From an uncultured cyanobacterium (GTDB taxonomy: Bacteria; Cyanobacteriota; Cyanobacteriia; PCC-6307; Cyanobiaceae): DNA of 8,630 nt. The stretch lies in NCBI GenBank assembly GCA_903921295.1, contig CAIXOZ010000109.1, forward strand, positions 1 to 8,630, written 5' to 3'. Of this stretch, positions 1 to 6,315 are shown in pieces. Each line of letters begins with the position of its first letter. Position 1 is the stretch's first letter. The notes below the pieces were generated by a model, which searched no databases, was not told the DNA's origin, and saw nothing but the letters and a program-made list of their open reading frames with translations. The position numbers and the translations under genes were made by a program.

Positions 1-153
1 ATCGGAGCGCTGAATTTCTGTCCGCAGGACATCCCCGAGGAGCTGCGCCAGTCGCTGGAGACGGCGATCGAGGCCCAGATCGCCCAGGCCACGGGGGCAT
101 CCCCAGGCGCCACCCCGGCCATCGGTTCCGCTCCCGACTCCGCCACCACCTGA
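1..153 (+). CDS. 3' end of an unidentified protein-coding gene (partial)
   Basis: Frame 1 is open from the first base to a TGA at 151-153 and encodes the last 50 residues of a protein that begins outside the window. Codon use (nearly all third positions G or C, many GAG/CTG/GCC/ATC) matches the genes downstream, which supports real coding. The visible part contains one cysteine (FCPQDIP), then an amphipathic, Glu/Gln/Ala-rich stretch that is probably helical (residues 12-34 of the fragment), and ends in a low-complexity Ala/Pro/Ser/Thr/Gly tail typical of a disordered C-terminus. I do not recognise the family and the fragment is too short to assign a function. It runs in the same direction as pepN, 92 bases upstream of the preferred pepN start; whether the two are co-transcribed cannot be told. 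No terminator hairpin with a T-run is visible in the gap. Confidence 0.7.
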   Translation: MGALNFCPQDIPEELRQSLETAIEAQIAQATGASPGATPAIGSAPDSATT

Positions 154-245
154 GTCCCTTCCGCAGGTCCTGCTGCGCGCCCCAGGGCGAGCGGCCCAGG
201 CGTCATCATCGGCCGATCGTTCCTCACCGTTTGCTTCCCACCGCC

Positions 246-2942
246 ATGGCCGCCGTTCGTCTTGCCGATTACCGACCGGCGCCCTACAGGCTTGACCGCA
301 CCGACCTGACCGTGCGCCTCTTCGATGAGGAGGCCCTGGTGCAGGCCCGACTGAGCCTTGCACCCAATCCCGAAGCGATGCAGACGGCGGTGCAACCGCC
401 TGAACCACTCCGGCTTCAGGGCCTGGATCTGGAGCTTCTCGAGATCCGGCTGGATGGTCAGGATCTGGCGCCGCAGGCCTACAGCCTCAGCCCGGAGTGC
501 CTCACCCTCTGCTCTCCGCCCCAGGCTCCCTTTGTGCTCGAGACCCTGGTGCGCATCCATCCCGGTCGCAACACCACCCTCGAAGGCCTGTATGCCAGTG
601 GTGGCATGCTCACCACCCAGTGCGAAGCCGAGGGCTTCCGGCGGATCACCTTCCATCCCGATCGTCCCGATCTGCTCAGTCGTTTCCAGGTGCGGATCGA
701 GGCCGATCGCGCCACCTACCCGGTGCTGCTTTCCAATGGCAATGGTCTCGATTTCGGCGATCTCGAGGGGGAGCCGGGGCGCCACTTCGCGCTCTGGGAT
801 GATCCCTTTCCCAAGCCTTCCTATCTCTTCGCCCTGGTGGCCGGGCGCCTGGAGGAGGTGCGTGACACCTTCACCACCACCTCGGGTCGCACGGTGACCC
901 TGCGCCTGCATGTGGAACCGGGCGATGCGTCCCTGACAGGCCATGCCATGGCCTGCCTGAAGCGCGCGATGGTCTGGGATGAGCAGGTCTATGGGCTCGA
1001 ATACGACCTCGATGAGTTCAACCTGGTCGCCGTGCGCCATTTCAACATGGGCGCGATGGAGAACAAGGGACTCAATATCTTTAATTCCAAGCTGGTGCTC
1101 GCCGATGCAGCCACCGCCACCGATGCGGAGCTTGAGCGCATTGAAAGCATCATTGCCCATGAATACTTCCACAACTGGACGGGTAATCGCATCACCTGTC
1201 GCGACTGGTTCCAGCTCTCCCTCAAGGAGGGCCTCACCGTGTTCCGCGACGCCTGCTTCACGGCGGATATGCATGCACCGGCGGTGAAGCGGATCGAGGA
1301 TGTGGCGATGCTCCGCAATACCCAGTTCCGGGAGGATTCCGGCCCTACCGCCCACGCTGTGCAGCCGGCTGAATACCAGGCGATTGATAACTTCTATACG
1401 ACCACAATCTATGAAAAAGGGGCGGAGGTGATCCGCATGCTCCAGACCCTGCTTGGGGAGGCGACTTTCTTCCGCGGCATCCGCCTTTACGTGCAGCGGC
1501 ACGACGGCACGGCCGCCACCTGCGAAAACTTCGTGCAGGCGATGGAGGATGCGGCCGGCTTGGCTGGTGAAGGCCGTCCCTGCTTTGACTTCGGGCAGTT
1601 CAGGCGCTGGTATCGGCAGGCCGGAACGCCCCAGCTAAGGATCGAGCCCCACTGGGATGGGGAGAGCGGCAGCCTCAGCCTGCGGGTGGAACAGACGACG
1701 GCTGCCACGCCCGGTCAGGCGGAGAAGCAGCCCCTCGTGATTCCCTTGGTGCTCGGCCTTGTCGACCAGGCCGGTGAATCCCTGGCCTTGCGCCTGGAAG
1801 GAGAAAGCGAGGCGCAGGCCGCTGCGGCGGTGCTCGATCCCTCCTGGGGCCAGGAGAGTCGGCTGCTGGTGATCGATCAGCCGCAGCACACCTTCCGCTT
1901 TGTCGGCCTGGAGCCCCATGCCCATCCGCCGGCCCTGTCGCTGCTGCGTGGCTTCTCGGCGCCGGTGAAGCTCAACGCCGAGCGTTCGCTGGCTGAATTG
2001 CTGCACCTGCTGGCCCACGACAGCGATCCCTTTGCCCGTTGGGATTCCGGCCAGACCCTCTGGCGGCGGGCCGTGCTCGCGCGCGCGGAGGGGCGTGCCG
2101 ATCAGGCCCTCGAGGATGGCCTGATCGACGCCTGTGGCCGCATCCTTCTGGATGGCACCCTGGCCGAGCGCAGCCGGGCCCTGCTGCTGGCCTTGCCGGG
2201 TCTGGCCGAGCTTGAGGACCTCTGCGACCGTCCCGATCCGCCGGCCCTGTTCCAGGCCCTGCAGGATCTGCGCCGCCGCTTTGGCGAGGCCCTGGCTGAT
2301 CCGCTGGCGCGCAGCCTCGAACGCTGTCGTCCGCAGTGGTCCTTGCCCTGGCCTGAGGGGGATGGCGATCGTGATCTCACGGCCCTGATCTGGCGTTGGC
2401 AGGTGGCCGCTGGTGAAGCCACGGCGATTGCGGCGGCGCTCGAGGCGGTGACCGGCCCTTCGATGACTCTGGCCCGGGCCGGACTCGCGGCCCTGCAGCC
2501 GCATCGGATCCCTGCCCGCGAGGAGGCGATGCAGCGCTTCCATGACCGCTGGCAGCAGCGGCCTGTGATTCTCGACACATGGTTCTCGCTCGAGGCCTCC
2601 GCTCCCTTCGCCGATGGTCTGGATCGGGTGCAGCAGTTGCTGCGCCACCCCCGCTACGACGGTGAGGCTCCGAACTGCATCCGCGCCGTCCTGGGGGGAT
2701 TGATCGCCAACACGCCGGTGTTTCATGCCCTGGATGGCTCGGGCTATCGGTTTCTGGCGGAGCAGATCGTCGCCCTCGACCGGCGCAATCCGATCACCGC
2801 CTCACGCCTGGCCAAGCGTTTCAGCGCCTGGAGCAGTTACGGCGAGGAGCGCGCGCAGGTGATGCGTTCGGCCTTGCAGCAGCTTGCCGCCGCCTCCCTG
2901 TCCACCAATACCGCGGAGGTGGTGAACCAGTGCCTGCAGTGA
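246..2942 (+). CDS. pepN: Aminopeptidase N, M1 family zinc metallopeptidase
   Basis: This is a cytosolic exopeptidase that removes N-terminal residues from peptides during protein turnover. With ATG 246 as start the protein has 898 residues (E. coli PepN: 870). All family landmarks are present: QCEAEGFRRITFHPDRPD (Q125, E127; substrate N-terminus pocket), the GAMEN exopeptidase motif at 269-273, the zinc site HEYFH at 305-309 with the third ligand E328 in LKEG, the catalytic base E306, and the transition-state tyrosine Y389 in YEKGAEVIRM. From GAMEN onward these sit 8 residues later than their E. coli counterparts. The expected order is an N-terminal beta domain (to about 200), thermolysin-like catalytic domain (about 200-450), small beta domain (about 450-550) and helical C-terminal domain. 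A TTG at 231 is also in frame, but ATG 246 gives the usual short N-terminus before DYRPAPYRL. No Shine-Dalgarno sequence is visible at either. The 3' end overlaps the next gene. Confidence 0.97.
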   Translation: MAAVRLADYRPAPYRLDRTDLTVRLFDEEALVQARLSLAPNPEAMQTAVQPPEPLRLQGLDLELLEIRLDGQDLAPQAYSLSPECLTLCSPPQAPFVLETLVRIHPGRNTTLEGLYASGGMLTTQCEAEGFRRITFHPDRPDLLSRFQVRIEADRATYPVLLSNGNGLDFGDLEGEPGRHFALWDDPFPKPSYLFALVAGRLEEVRDTFTTTSGRTVTLRLHVEPGDASLTGHAMACLKRAMVWDEQVYGLEYDLDEFNLVAVRHFNMGAMENKGLNIFNSKLVLADAATATDAELERIESIIAHEYFHNWTGNRITCRDWFQLSLKEGLTVFRDACFTADMHAPAVKRIEDVAMLRNTQFREDSGPTAHAVQPAEYQAIDNFYTTTIYEKGAEVIRMLQTLLGEATFFRGIRLYVQRHDGTAATCENFVQAMEDAAGLAGEGRPCFDFGQFRRWYRQAGTPQLRIEPHWDGESGSLSLRVEQTTAATPGQAEKQPLVIPLVLGLVDQAGESLALRLEGESEAQAAAAVLDPSWGQESRLLVIDQPQHTFRFVGLEPHAHPPALSLLRGFSAPVKLNAERSLAELLHLLAHDSDPFARWDSGQTLWRRAVLARAEGRADQALEDGLIDACGRILLDGTLAERSRALLLALPGLAELEDLCDRPDPPALFQALQDLRRRFGEALADPLARSLERCRPQWSLPWPEGDGDRDLTALIWRWQVAAGEATAIAAALEAVTGPSMTLARAGLAALQPHRIPAREEAMQRFHDRWQQRPVILDTWFSLEASAPFADGLDRVQQLLRHPRYDGEAPNCIRAVLGGLIANTPVFHALDGSGYRFLAEQIVALDRRNPITASRLAKRFSAWSSYGEERAQVMRSALQQLAAASLSTNTAEVVNQCLQ
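2915..2919 (+). promoter_or_regulatory. Shine-Dalgarno-like GGAGG inside the pepN 3' end
   Basis: GGAGG lies 10 bases upstream of GTG 2930 and 19 bases upstream of GTG 2939. It favours 2930 as the start of the exported-protein gene. None of the other starts in the window has a comparable purine-rich sequence at standard spacing. The match could be chance, since it falls within pepN codons (GCG GAG GTG). Confidence 0.4.
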
Positions 2943-3487
2943 TTCGAGGCCCGATCCGGCCGCTGCTGGCGCTGGGCCTGATCGGGTGGAGCATCAGCCT
3001 GGTGGCTCCAGTCCGGGCCGGTCTGCTCGCACCTTTGCTGTCGCTGGCCCGCCCCCAGCTCGAGGCTTCCCTGGCCCGGCAGTGCCTGAGTTTCAGTGCT
3101 GGCGGCGACCCCCAGCTGCAGGCGCTGATGAGCCGCCCCTGCGAGGCGCTGGCCCGGCCGATCGCCGCCTGTCTGCTCAGCCAGACCGAGGCCTCAGGCC
3201 GCACCCTCGGGGTGCTCACCGAGTTGATCGCCGGCCGTTTTGGCGATGACAGTGAAGTGGTGGTCAAACGTTGCCTGGCGATCACCTTCGGAGTCCCCAC
3301 GGACACCTTTGCCCGGGTGCCCCTGCGCCGACTGGCGGCTGCGCAGGGGGTGCGGCTGGGTTCGATGCTCAATCAGCCGGAGCTGCCGGCGCCACAGGCC
3401 GGCTGTCCCCCGGGGGCTGTCCTGCCACCCAGCCCGGTGCCTGGCTCAGCGGCCTCTGTGCAGCCGTCGAAACCCAAGCCGCCTTAG
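2930..3487 (+). CDS. Predicted exported cysteine-containing protein of unknown function, coupled to pepN
   Basis: This is a 185-residue protein of no family I recognise. The N-terminus looks like a Sec signal peptide: arginines at positions 6 and 9, a hydrophobic core (LLALGLIGWSISLVAP) and a likely signal peptidase site after APVRA at about residue 30. The mature part has five cysteines (about 52, 71, 81, 115, 159), so disulfides in the periplasm or thylakoid lumen are possible. It appears largely helical up to about residue 150 and ends in a Pro/Ser/Lys-rich tail. GTG 2930 is preferred because GGAGG at 2915-2919 lies 10 bases ahead of it. A second in-frame GTG at 2939 would give a GTGA four-base overlap with the pepN stop and 182 residues. 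Either way the gene overlaps pepN, which suggests translational coupling, although a cytosolic peptidase and an exported protein have no obvious shared role. Its last 42 bases overlap the end of the convergent gene. Confidence 0.78.
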   Translation: MPAVIRGPIRPLLALGLIGWSISLVAPVRAGLLAPLLSLARPQLEASLARQCLSFSAGGDPQLQALMSRPCEALARPIAACLLSQTEASGRTLGVLTELIAGRFGDDSEVVVKRCLAITFGVPTDTFARVPLRRLAAAQGVRLGSMLNQPELPAPQAGCPPGAVLPPSPVPGSAASVQPSKPKPP

Positions 3488-4654
3488 CTCAGCCCCTTCC
3501 GGACCGGCGTACTGGCCCCAGAGACCTTCCCAGTAGAAATAGATCACGCCGTGGCCGGCGGCCCTGGCCAGGCCCACCGTCTGTTCAATCGTCTCGATCG
3601 GTGCTGTGCGGCCGCCGAAACCGGCCAGGATGCCGATCTCCACGGGCAGGCCCCAGCCGCGGGCCTTCACCAGTGCCGGTTGGTTGAGATCCCGGGCGAA
3701 CCCGGCCACGGAATAGGCGTAGTTCTGGACCACCAGTTCATCGATCAGTGCACCAAGGGCCCAGAGCTCCCAGTCCTGGAGCCAGTGGTTGTAGGCGAAG
3801 CGGAAGGGACCAGGCGAGACACTGATCAGAAGCGGCGGCTGCCGTTGCAGGAGCGTCCGTCGGAGCTCCCGCAGCAGTTCGGTCAGTTGCTGGCGCCGCC
3901 AGCGCATCCAGTCGCGATCGGTGGCCTGTGCGGGGGGTTCTTTGCCGGTCTGCTGGCGGTAGAGGGTGCGGGTGAAGGCGTCGTAGCCAAGGTCCACCGG
4001 CCAGGCGAAGTGGTCATCAAGCTGGATGCCATCCACCGGACAGCGGGTCACCACCTCCTGAATCAGGCCGATGAAACGGGCTTTGACGCCGGGGTGGGCG
4101 GGATTGAGCCAGACCCTGAGGTCGCGCAGTGGTGAGCGCTTCAGGTCGGCGCCATGGAGGGCATAGAGGCTGCTGCCATCGCTGCGCTGGAGCACCCAGT
4201 CCGGGTGGTCGCGCACCACAGCGCTGTCGGCGGGCTCCATCAGCCCGTATTCGAACCAGGGGATGATCCGCAGGCCGCGGCGATGGGCCGCCCCGGCCAG
4301 CTGGCAGATCGGATCGAGGGGGGCGCCCCGGCGCTCAATCGCCTGCTCCAGGGCCGGTTCCATCGGTGCCAGCCGGCTGCGGTGGAAGGTGGTGCCCCGA
4401 CTCCAGACGTTGGGGTAGAGCGTGTTGAAGCCGGCCTCAGCGAGATCCTTCACCGAGCGCTCGAGCAGCTCGGCGTTGTAATAGAGGGGGCTCGGGCTGT
4501 TGGTGAGCCACACGCCGACGGTCTGGGCGGCCCCTGGCGTGGTGTTGGCGGTTCGATCGGAGGATCCATCCGTTCGGCTGCCCAGAGGCTGGCTGGTGAG
4601 CGGGGGCGGCAGGGGCTGGCTGAGCGCGGGGGCTCCGGCCAGGGCTGAGGCCAA
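3446..4654 (-). CDS. Exported glycosyl-hydrolase-like family 10 (GHL10, DUF187) protein
   Basis: This is a TIM-barrel protein of the GHL10/PF02638 family, probably acting on an envelope or extracellular glycan; the substrate is unknown. Counting from TTG 4654 (402 residues), family-typical segments appear in order: VGVWLTN (46-52), AEAGFNTLYPNVWSRG (72-87), GLRIIPWFEYGLM (127-139), HPDWVLQRSDG (150-160), WLNPAHP (182-188), VDGIQLDDHFAWP (207-219, likely active-site acids), SVSPGPFRFAYNHWLQDW (278-295) and YFYWEGLWG (372-380). A Pro/Ser/Thr-rich linker (about 10-45) precedes the domain. TTG 4654 is the only standard start codon after the in-frame stop at 4718-4720, but it truncates the signal peptide. 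The in-frame codons just upstream encode CARWLSALLASALAGAPALS, a better one, reachable from a CTG at 4690 that overlaps the prs stop. The gene follows prs closely, so it is probably co-transcribed with it. Confidence 0.88.
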   Translation of the reverse strand: MASALAGAPALSQPLPPPLTSQPLGSRTDGSSDRTANTTPGAAQTVGVWLTNSPSPLYYNAELLERSVKDLAEAGFNTLYPNVWSRGTTFHRSRLAPMEPALEQAIERRGAPLDPICQLAGAAHRRGLRIIPWFEYGLMEPADSAVVRDHPDWVLQRSDGSSLYALHGADLKRSPLRDLRVWLNPAHPGVKARFIGLIQEVVTRCPVDGIQLDDHFAWPVDLGYDAFTRTLYRQQTGKEPPAQATDRDWMRWRRQQLTELLRELRRTLLQRQPPLLISVSPGPFRFAYNHWLQDWELWALGALIDELVVQNYAYSVAGFARDLNQPALVKARGWGLPVEIGILAGFGGRTAPIETIEQTVGLARAAGHGVIYFYWEGLWGQYAGPEGAELRRLGFRRLHRGR

Positions 4655-4686
4655 CAGGGCCGACAGCCAGCGCGCGCAAACGTGGC

Positions 4687-5682
4687 TCAGCGGAACATCG
4701 AGCTCACCGAGCTCTCCTCATGAATTCGCCAGATCGCCTCACCGAGCATGTTGGCGATCGAAAGAACACGCAGCTGGGCAAAGCGGCGGTCATCGGTGAG
4801 CGGGATGCTGTTGGTGACCACCACCTCCTCGAACAGACCGGGCTCGGAGAGCCGCTCCACCGCCGGTGGTGAGAACACGGCATGGGTGGCGCAGGCGATC
4901 ACGCGGCTGGCACCGCGCTGACGCAGCAGTCGCGCCCCCTGGCAGATCGTGCCGCCGGTGTCGATCATGTCGTCGATCAGGATCGCCGTCTTCCCGGCCA
5001 CATCGCCGATCACGGTCAGACTCTCGGCCACGTTGTGGCCGGAGCGGCGTTTGTCGATGATCGCCAGAGGGGCATCATTCATCTTCTTGGCGAAGGCCCG
5101 GGCCCGGGCCACACCGCCGACATCAGGGGACACAACCACCACTTCGCCCAGGTCGCGTCCGGCCAGGTAGTCGACCAGGACGGGAGAGCCGTAGATGTGA
5201 TCGCAGGGGATGTCGAAGTAGCCCTGGATCTGGGCGGAGTGGAGGTCCATCGCCAGCACCCGGTCGACGCCGGATTTGGCCAGCAGATTGGCCACCAGCT
5301 TGGCGGTGATCGATTCGCGACCGGCGGTTTTGCGGTCGGCACGGGCGTAGCCGTAATACGGCACCACGGCGGTCACCTGACGGGCTGAGGCCCGCTTGCA
5401 GGCATCCACCATGATCAGCAGCTCCATCAGGTGATCGTTCACCGGAGCGCAGGTGGGCTGGATCAGGAACACATCGCAGCCCCGGATCGACTCCTGGATC
5501 TGCAGGTAGGTTTCGCCGTCGGCGAAGCGCTTGATCACCCTCGGACCATCGGGAACGCCGAGGTAGGCCGCGATCTCACGCGCCAGATCCTGGTTCGCGG
5601 TGCCGCTGAACAGGCGCAGTCGCCTGGTTTCATGCTGTCTGGGGTCGTGCTCTAGCCGTTCTGCGGTGAGAAAACTGGTCAC
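4687..5682 (-). CDS. prs: Ribose-phosphate pyrophosphokinase (PRPP synthetase)
   Basis: This cytosolic enzyme transfers pyrophosphate from ATP to ribose 5-phosphate to make PRPP for purine, pyrimidine, NAD, histidine and tryptophan synthesis. The protein has 331 residues from GTG 5682. Visible class I landmarks are RLFSGTANQDLAREIA (21-36), KRFADGE (51-57), the ATP-site region YYGYARADRK (109-118), the metal and ATP-binding segment DLHSAQIQGYFDIP (146-159, with H148), the catalytic flexible loop KRRSGHN (211-217; K211 and R213 correspond to the family's key Lys/Arg pair) and the PRPP-binding loop DDMIDTGGT (237-245). The frame stays open upstream to 6216, but that extension is Arg/Gln-rich, unlike any Prs, and antisense to the neighbouring gene. 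GTG 5682 gives MTSFLTA, which I recall as the usual start in Synechococcus homologues. No Shine-Dalgarno sequence precedes it. Confidence 0.97.
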   Translation of the reverse strand: MTSFLTAERLEHDPRQHETRRLRLFSGTANQDLAREIAAYLGVPDGPRVIKRFADGETYLQIQESIRGCDVFLIQPTCAPVNDHLMELLIMVDACKRASARQVTAVVPYYGYARADRKTAGRESITAKLVANLLAKSGVDRVLAMDLHSAQIQGYFDIPCDHIYGSPVLVDYLAGRDLGEVVVVSPDVGGVARARAFAKKMNDAPLAIIDKRRSGHNVAESLTVIGDVAGKTAILIDDMIDTGGTICQGARLLRQRGASRVIACATHAVFSPPAVERLSEPGLFEEVVVTNSIPLTDDRRFAQLRVLSIANMLGEAIWRIHEESSVSSMFR

Positions 5683-5748
5683 GGCGGGCGCGAGCACGTC
5701 AGCGTGTCTTGATCGTAGAAGCCGCCCGGTCCCCCGGCCTCCAATTTC
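5683..5748. promoter_or_regulatory. Divergent spacer between prs and the unknown plus-strand gene
   Basis: These 66 bases must hold the prs promoter and that of the plus-strand gene unless either promoter lies inside a coding region. On the minus strand TACGAT (5717-5712) matches the -10 consensus at four of six positions and lies 30 bases before the prs GTG. The nearest -35-like hexamer, TTGGAG (5744-5739), is 21 bases away, longer than the usual 16-18. No convincing pair is visible on the plus strand. The GC-rich block 5721-5739 has no clear dyad. The promoter assignment is therefore tentative. Confidence 0.25.
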
Positions 5749-6315
5749 ATGTCCCTCTCCCCTTTCAGTTCCCTGTCCCCGCTGGTGCTGGCGACCTGCG
5801 GGACCCCCGAGGCCATCGCCGAACGACTGCCGGGCCCGGCGGCGGAACTGGCGGGCCGGCTGGGTTGGTCGCTGCAGACTCTCGATGCGGAGCCCGATCC
5901 GCAGAGGCTGCAGTCGCTGCAGGACCGGGCCGTGGCGAGCGCTGCTGCCGGAGGATCGCTGGCGCTTCTGCCCGTTGACCCCGGTCTCTGGATCCCTGCC
6001 CAGGGCACCTGGGCGGCAGCCCTGGGCGCCTGGCGCCTGCCGGCGCTGCTGCTGTTGCCTGCGGCGGAGCTCCGCCGTGGCAGCCCAGCGGCACTGGTGG
6101 CGCTGCTGCGTCAGGAGGGGGTTCCCCTGGTCGGCGTGATCCAGCTCGGGGGTGACTGGGCAGCGGAGGAGCGGCGTCGCGATGGTCTTCCCTGGATCGG
6201 CTGCTGGCCGGAGCACGGGCTGGATGCTGCCGCCTCAGAGGACGGGGCCGAGCAGGCTGAAGCCACCCTGCGTTGCCTCAGACGCGCCTGTCAGGGGCTT
6301 GCCGGCGGCCAGTAG
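5749..6315 (+). CDS. Hypothetical protein of unknown function, likely cytosolic
   Basis: This is a 188-residue protein that I do not recognise. ATG 5749 is the only standard start after the in-frame TAG at 5716-5718. There is no signal peptide and no clear membrane segment. Hydrophobic strand-like segments, most ending in Gly or Pro, recur through the chain (PLVLATCGTP 11-20, SLALLPVDPG 70-79, LPALLLLPAAE 98-108, VPLVGVIQLGG 125-135, LPWIGCWPE 147-155) with helical stretches between them. This suggests a small alpha/beta fold, but no P-loop or other nucleotide-binding motif is visible. Cysteines are at 17, 152, 176 and 181. Codon use matches the neighbours, which supports real coding, and the competing antisense reading in this region is Arg/Pro-rich junk. 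The gene is divergent from prs, and its 3' end overlaps the end of the convergent LCP gene by 25 bases. A role in nucleotide metabolism with prs would be a guess. Confidence 0.75.
   Translation: MSLSPFSSLSPLVLATCGTPEAIAERLPGPAAELAGRLGWSLQTLDAEPDPQRLQSLQDRAVASAAAGGSLALLPVDPGLWIPAQGTWAAALGAWRLPALLLLPAAELRRGSPAALVALLRQEGVPLVGVIQLGGDWAAEERRRDGLPWIGCWPEHGLDAAASEDGAEQAEATLRCLRRACQGLAGGQ

Noticed and set aside
1635..2726. Long minus-strand open frame (363 codons) antisense to pepN
   Set aside because: It is rich in Arg/Gly/Gln, shows no motif, and lies wholly inside a gene with intact M1 landmarks. GC-rich codon bias commonly leaves such antisense frames open.
3551..4648. Plus-strand frames at 3551-4135 and 4154-4648
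   Set aside because: Both are complements of the GHL10 gene, with His/Gly/Ala-rich content and no family features.
4437..4679. Minus-strand frame from TTG 4679, suggesting a frameshift in the GHL10 N-terminus
   Set aside because: The main frame itself continues upstream with a good signal-peptide sequence, so no frameshift is needed. The alternative frame is Pro/Arg-rich.
4882..5388. Plus-strand frame antisense to prs
   Set aside because: It is Gly/His/Val-rich and mirrors the conserved prs codons; nothing supports expression.
5683..6216. N-terminal extension of prs on the minus strand
   Set aside because: The frame is open, but the extra residues are unlike Prs and lie antisense to the unknown plus-strand gene. 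GTG 5682 gives the familiar N-terminus.
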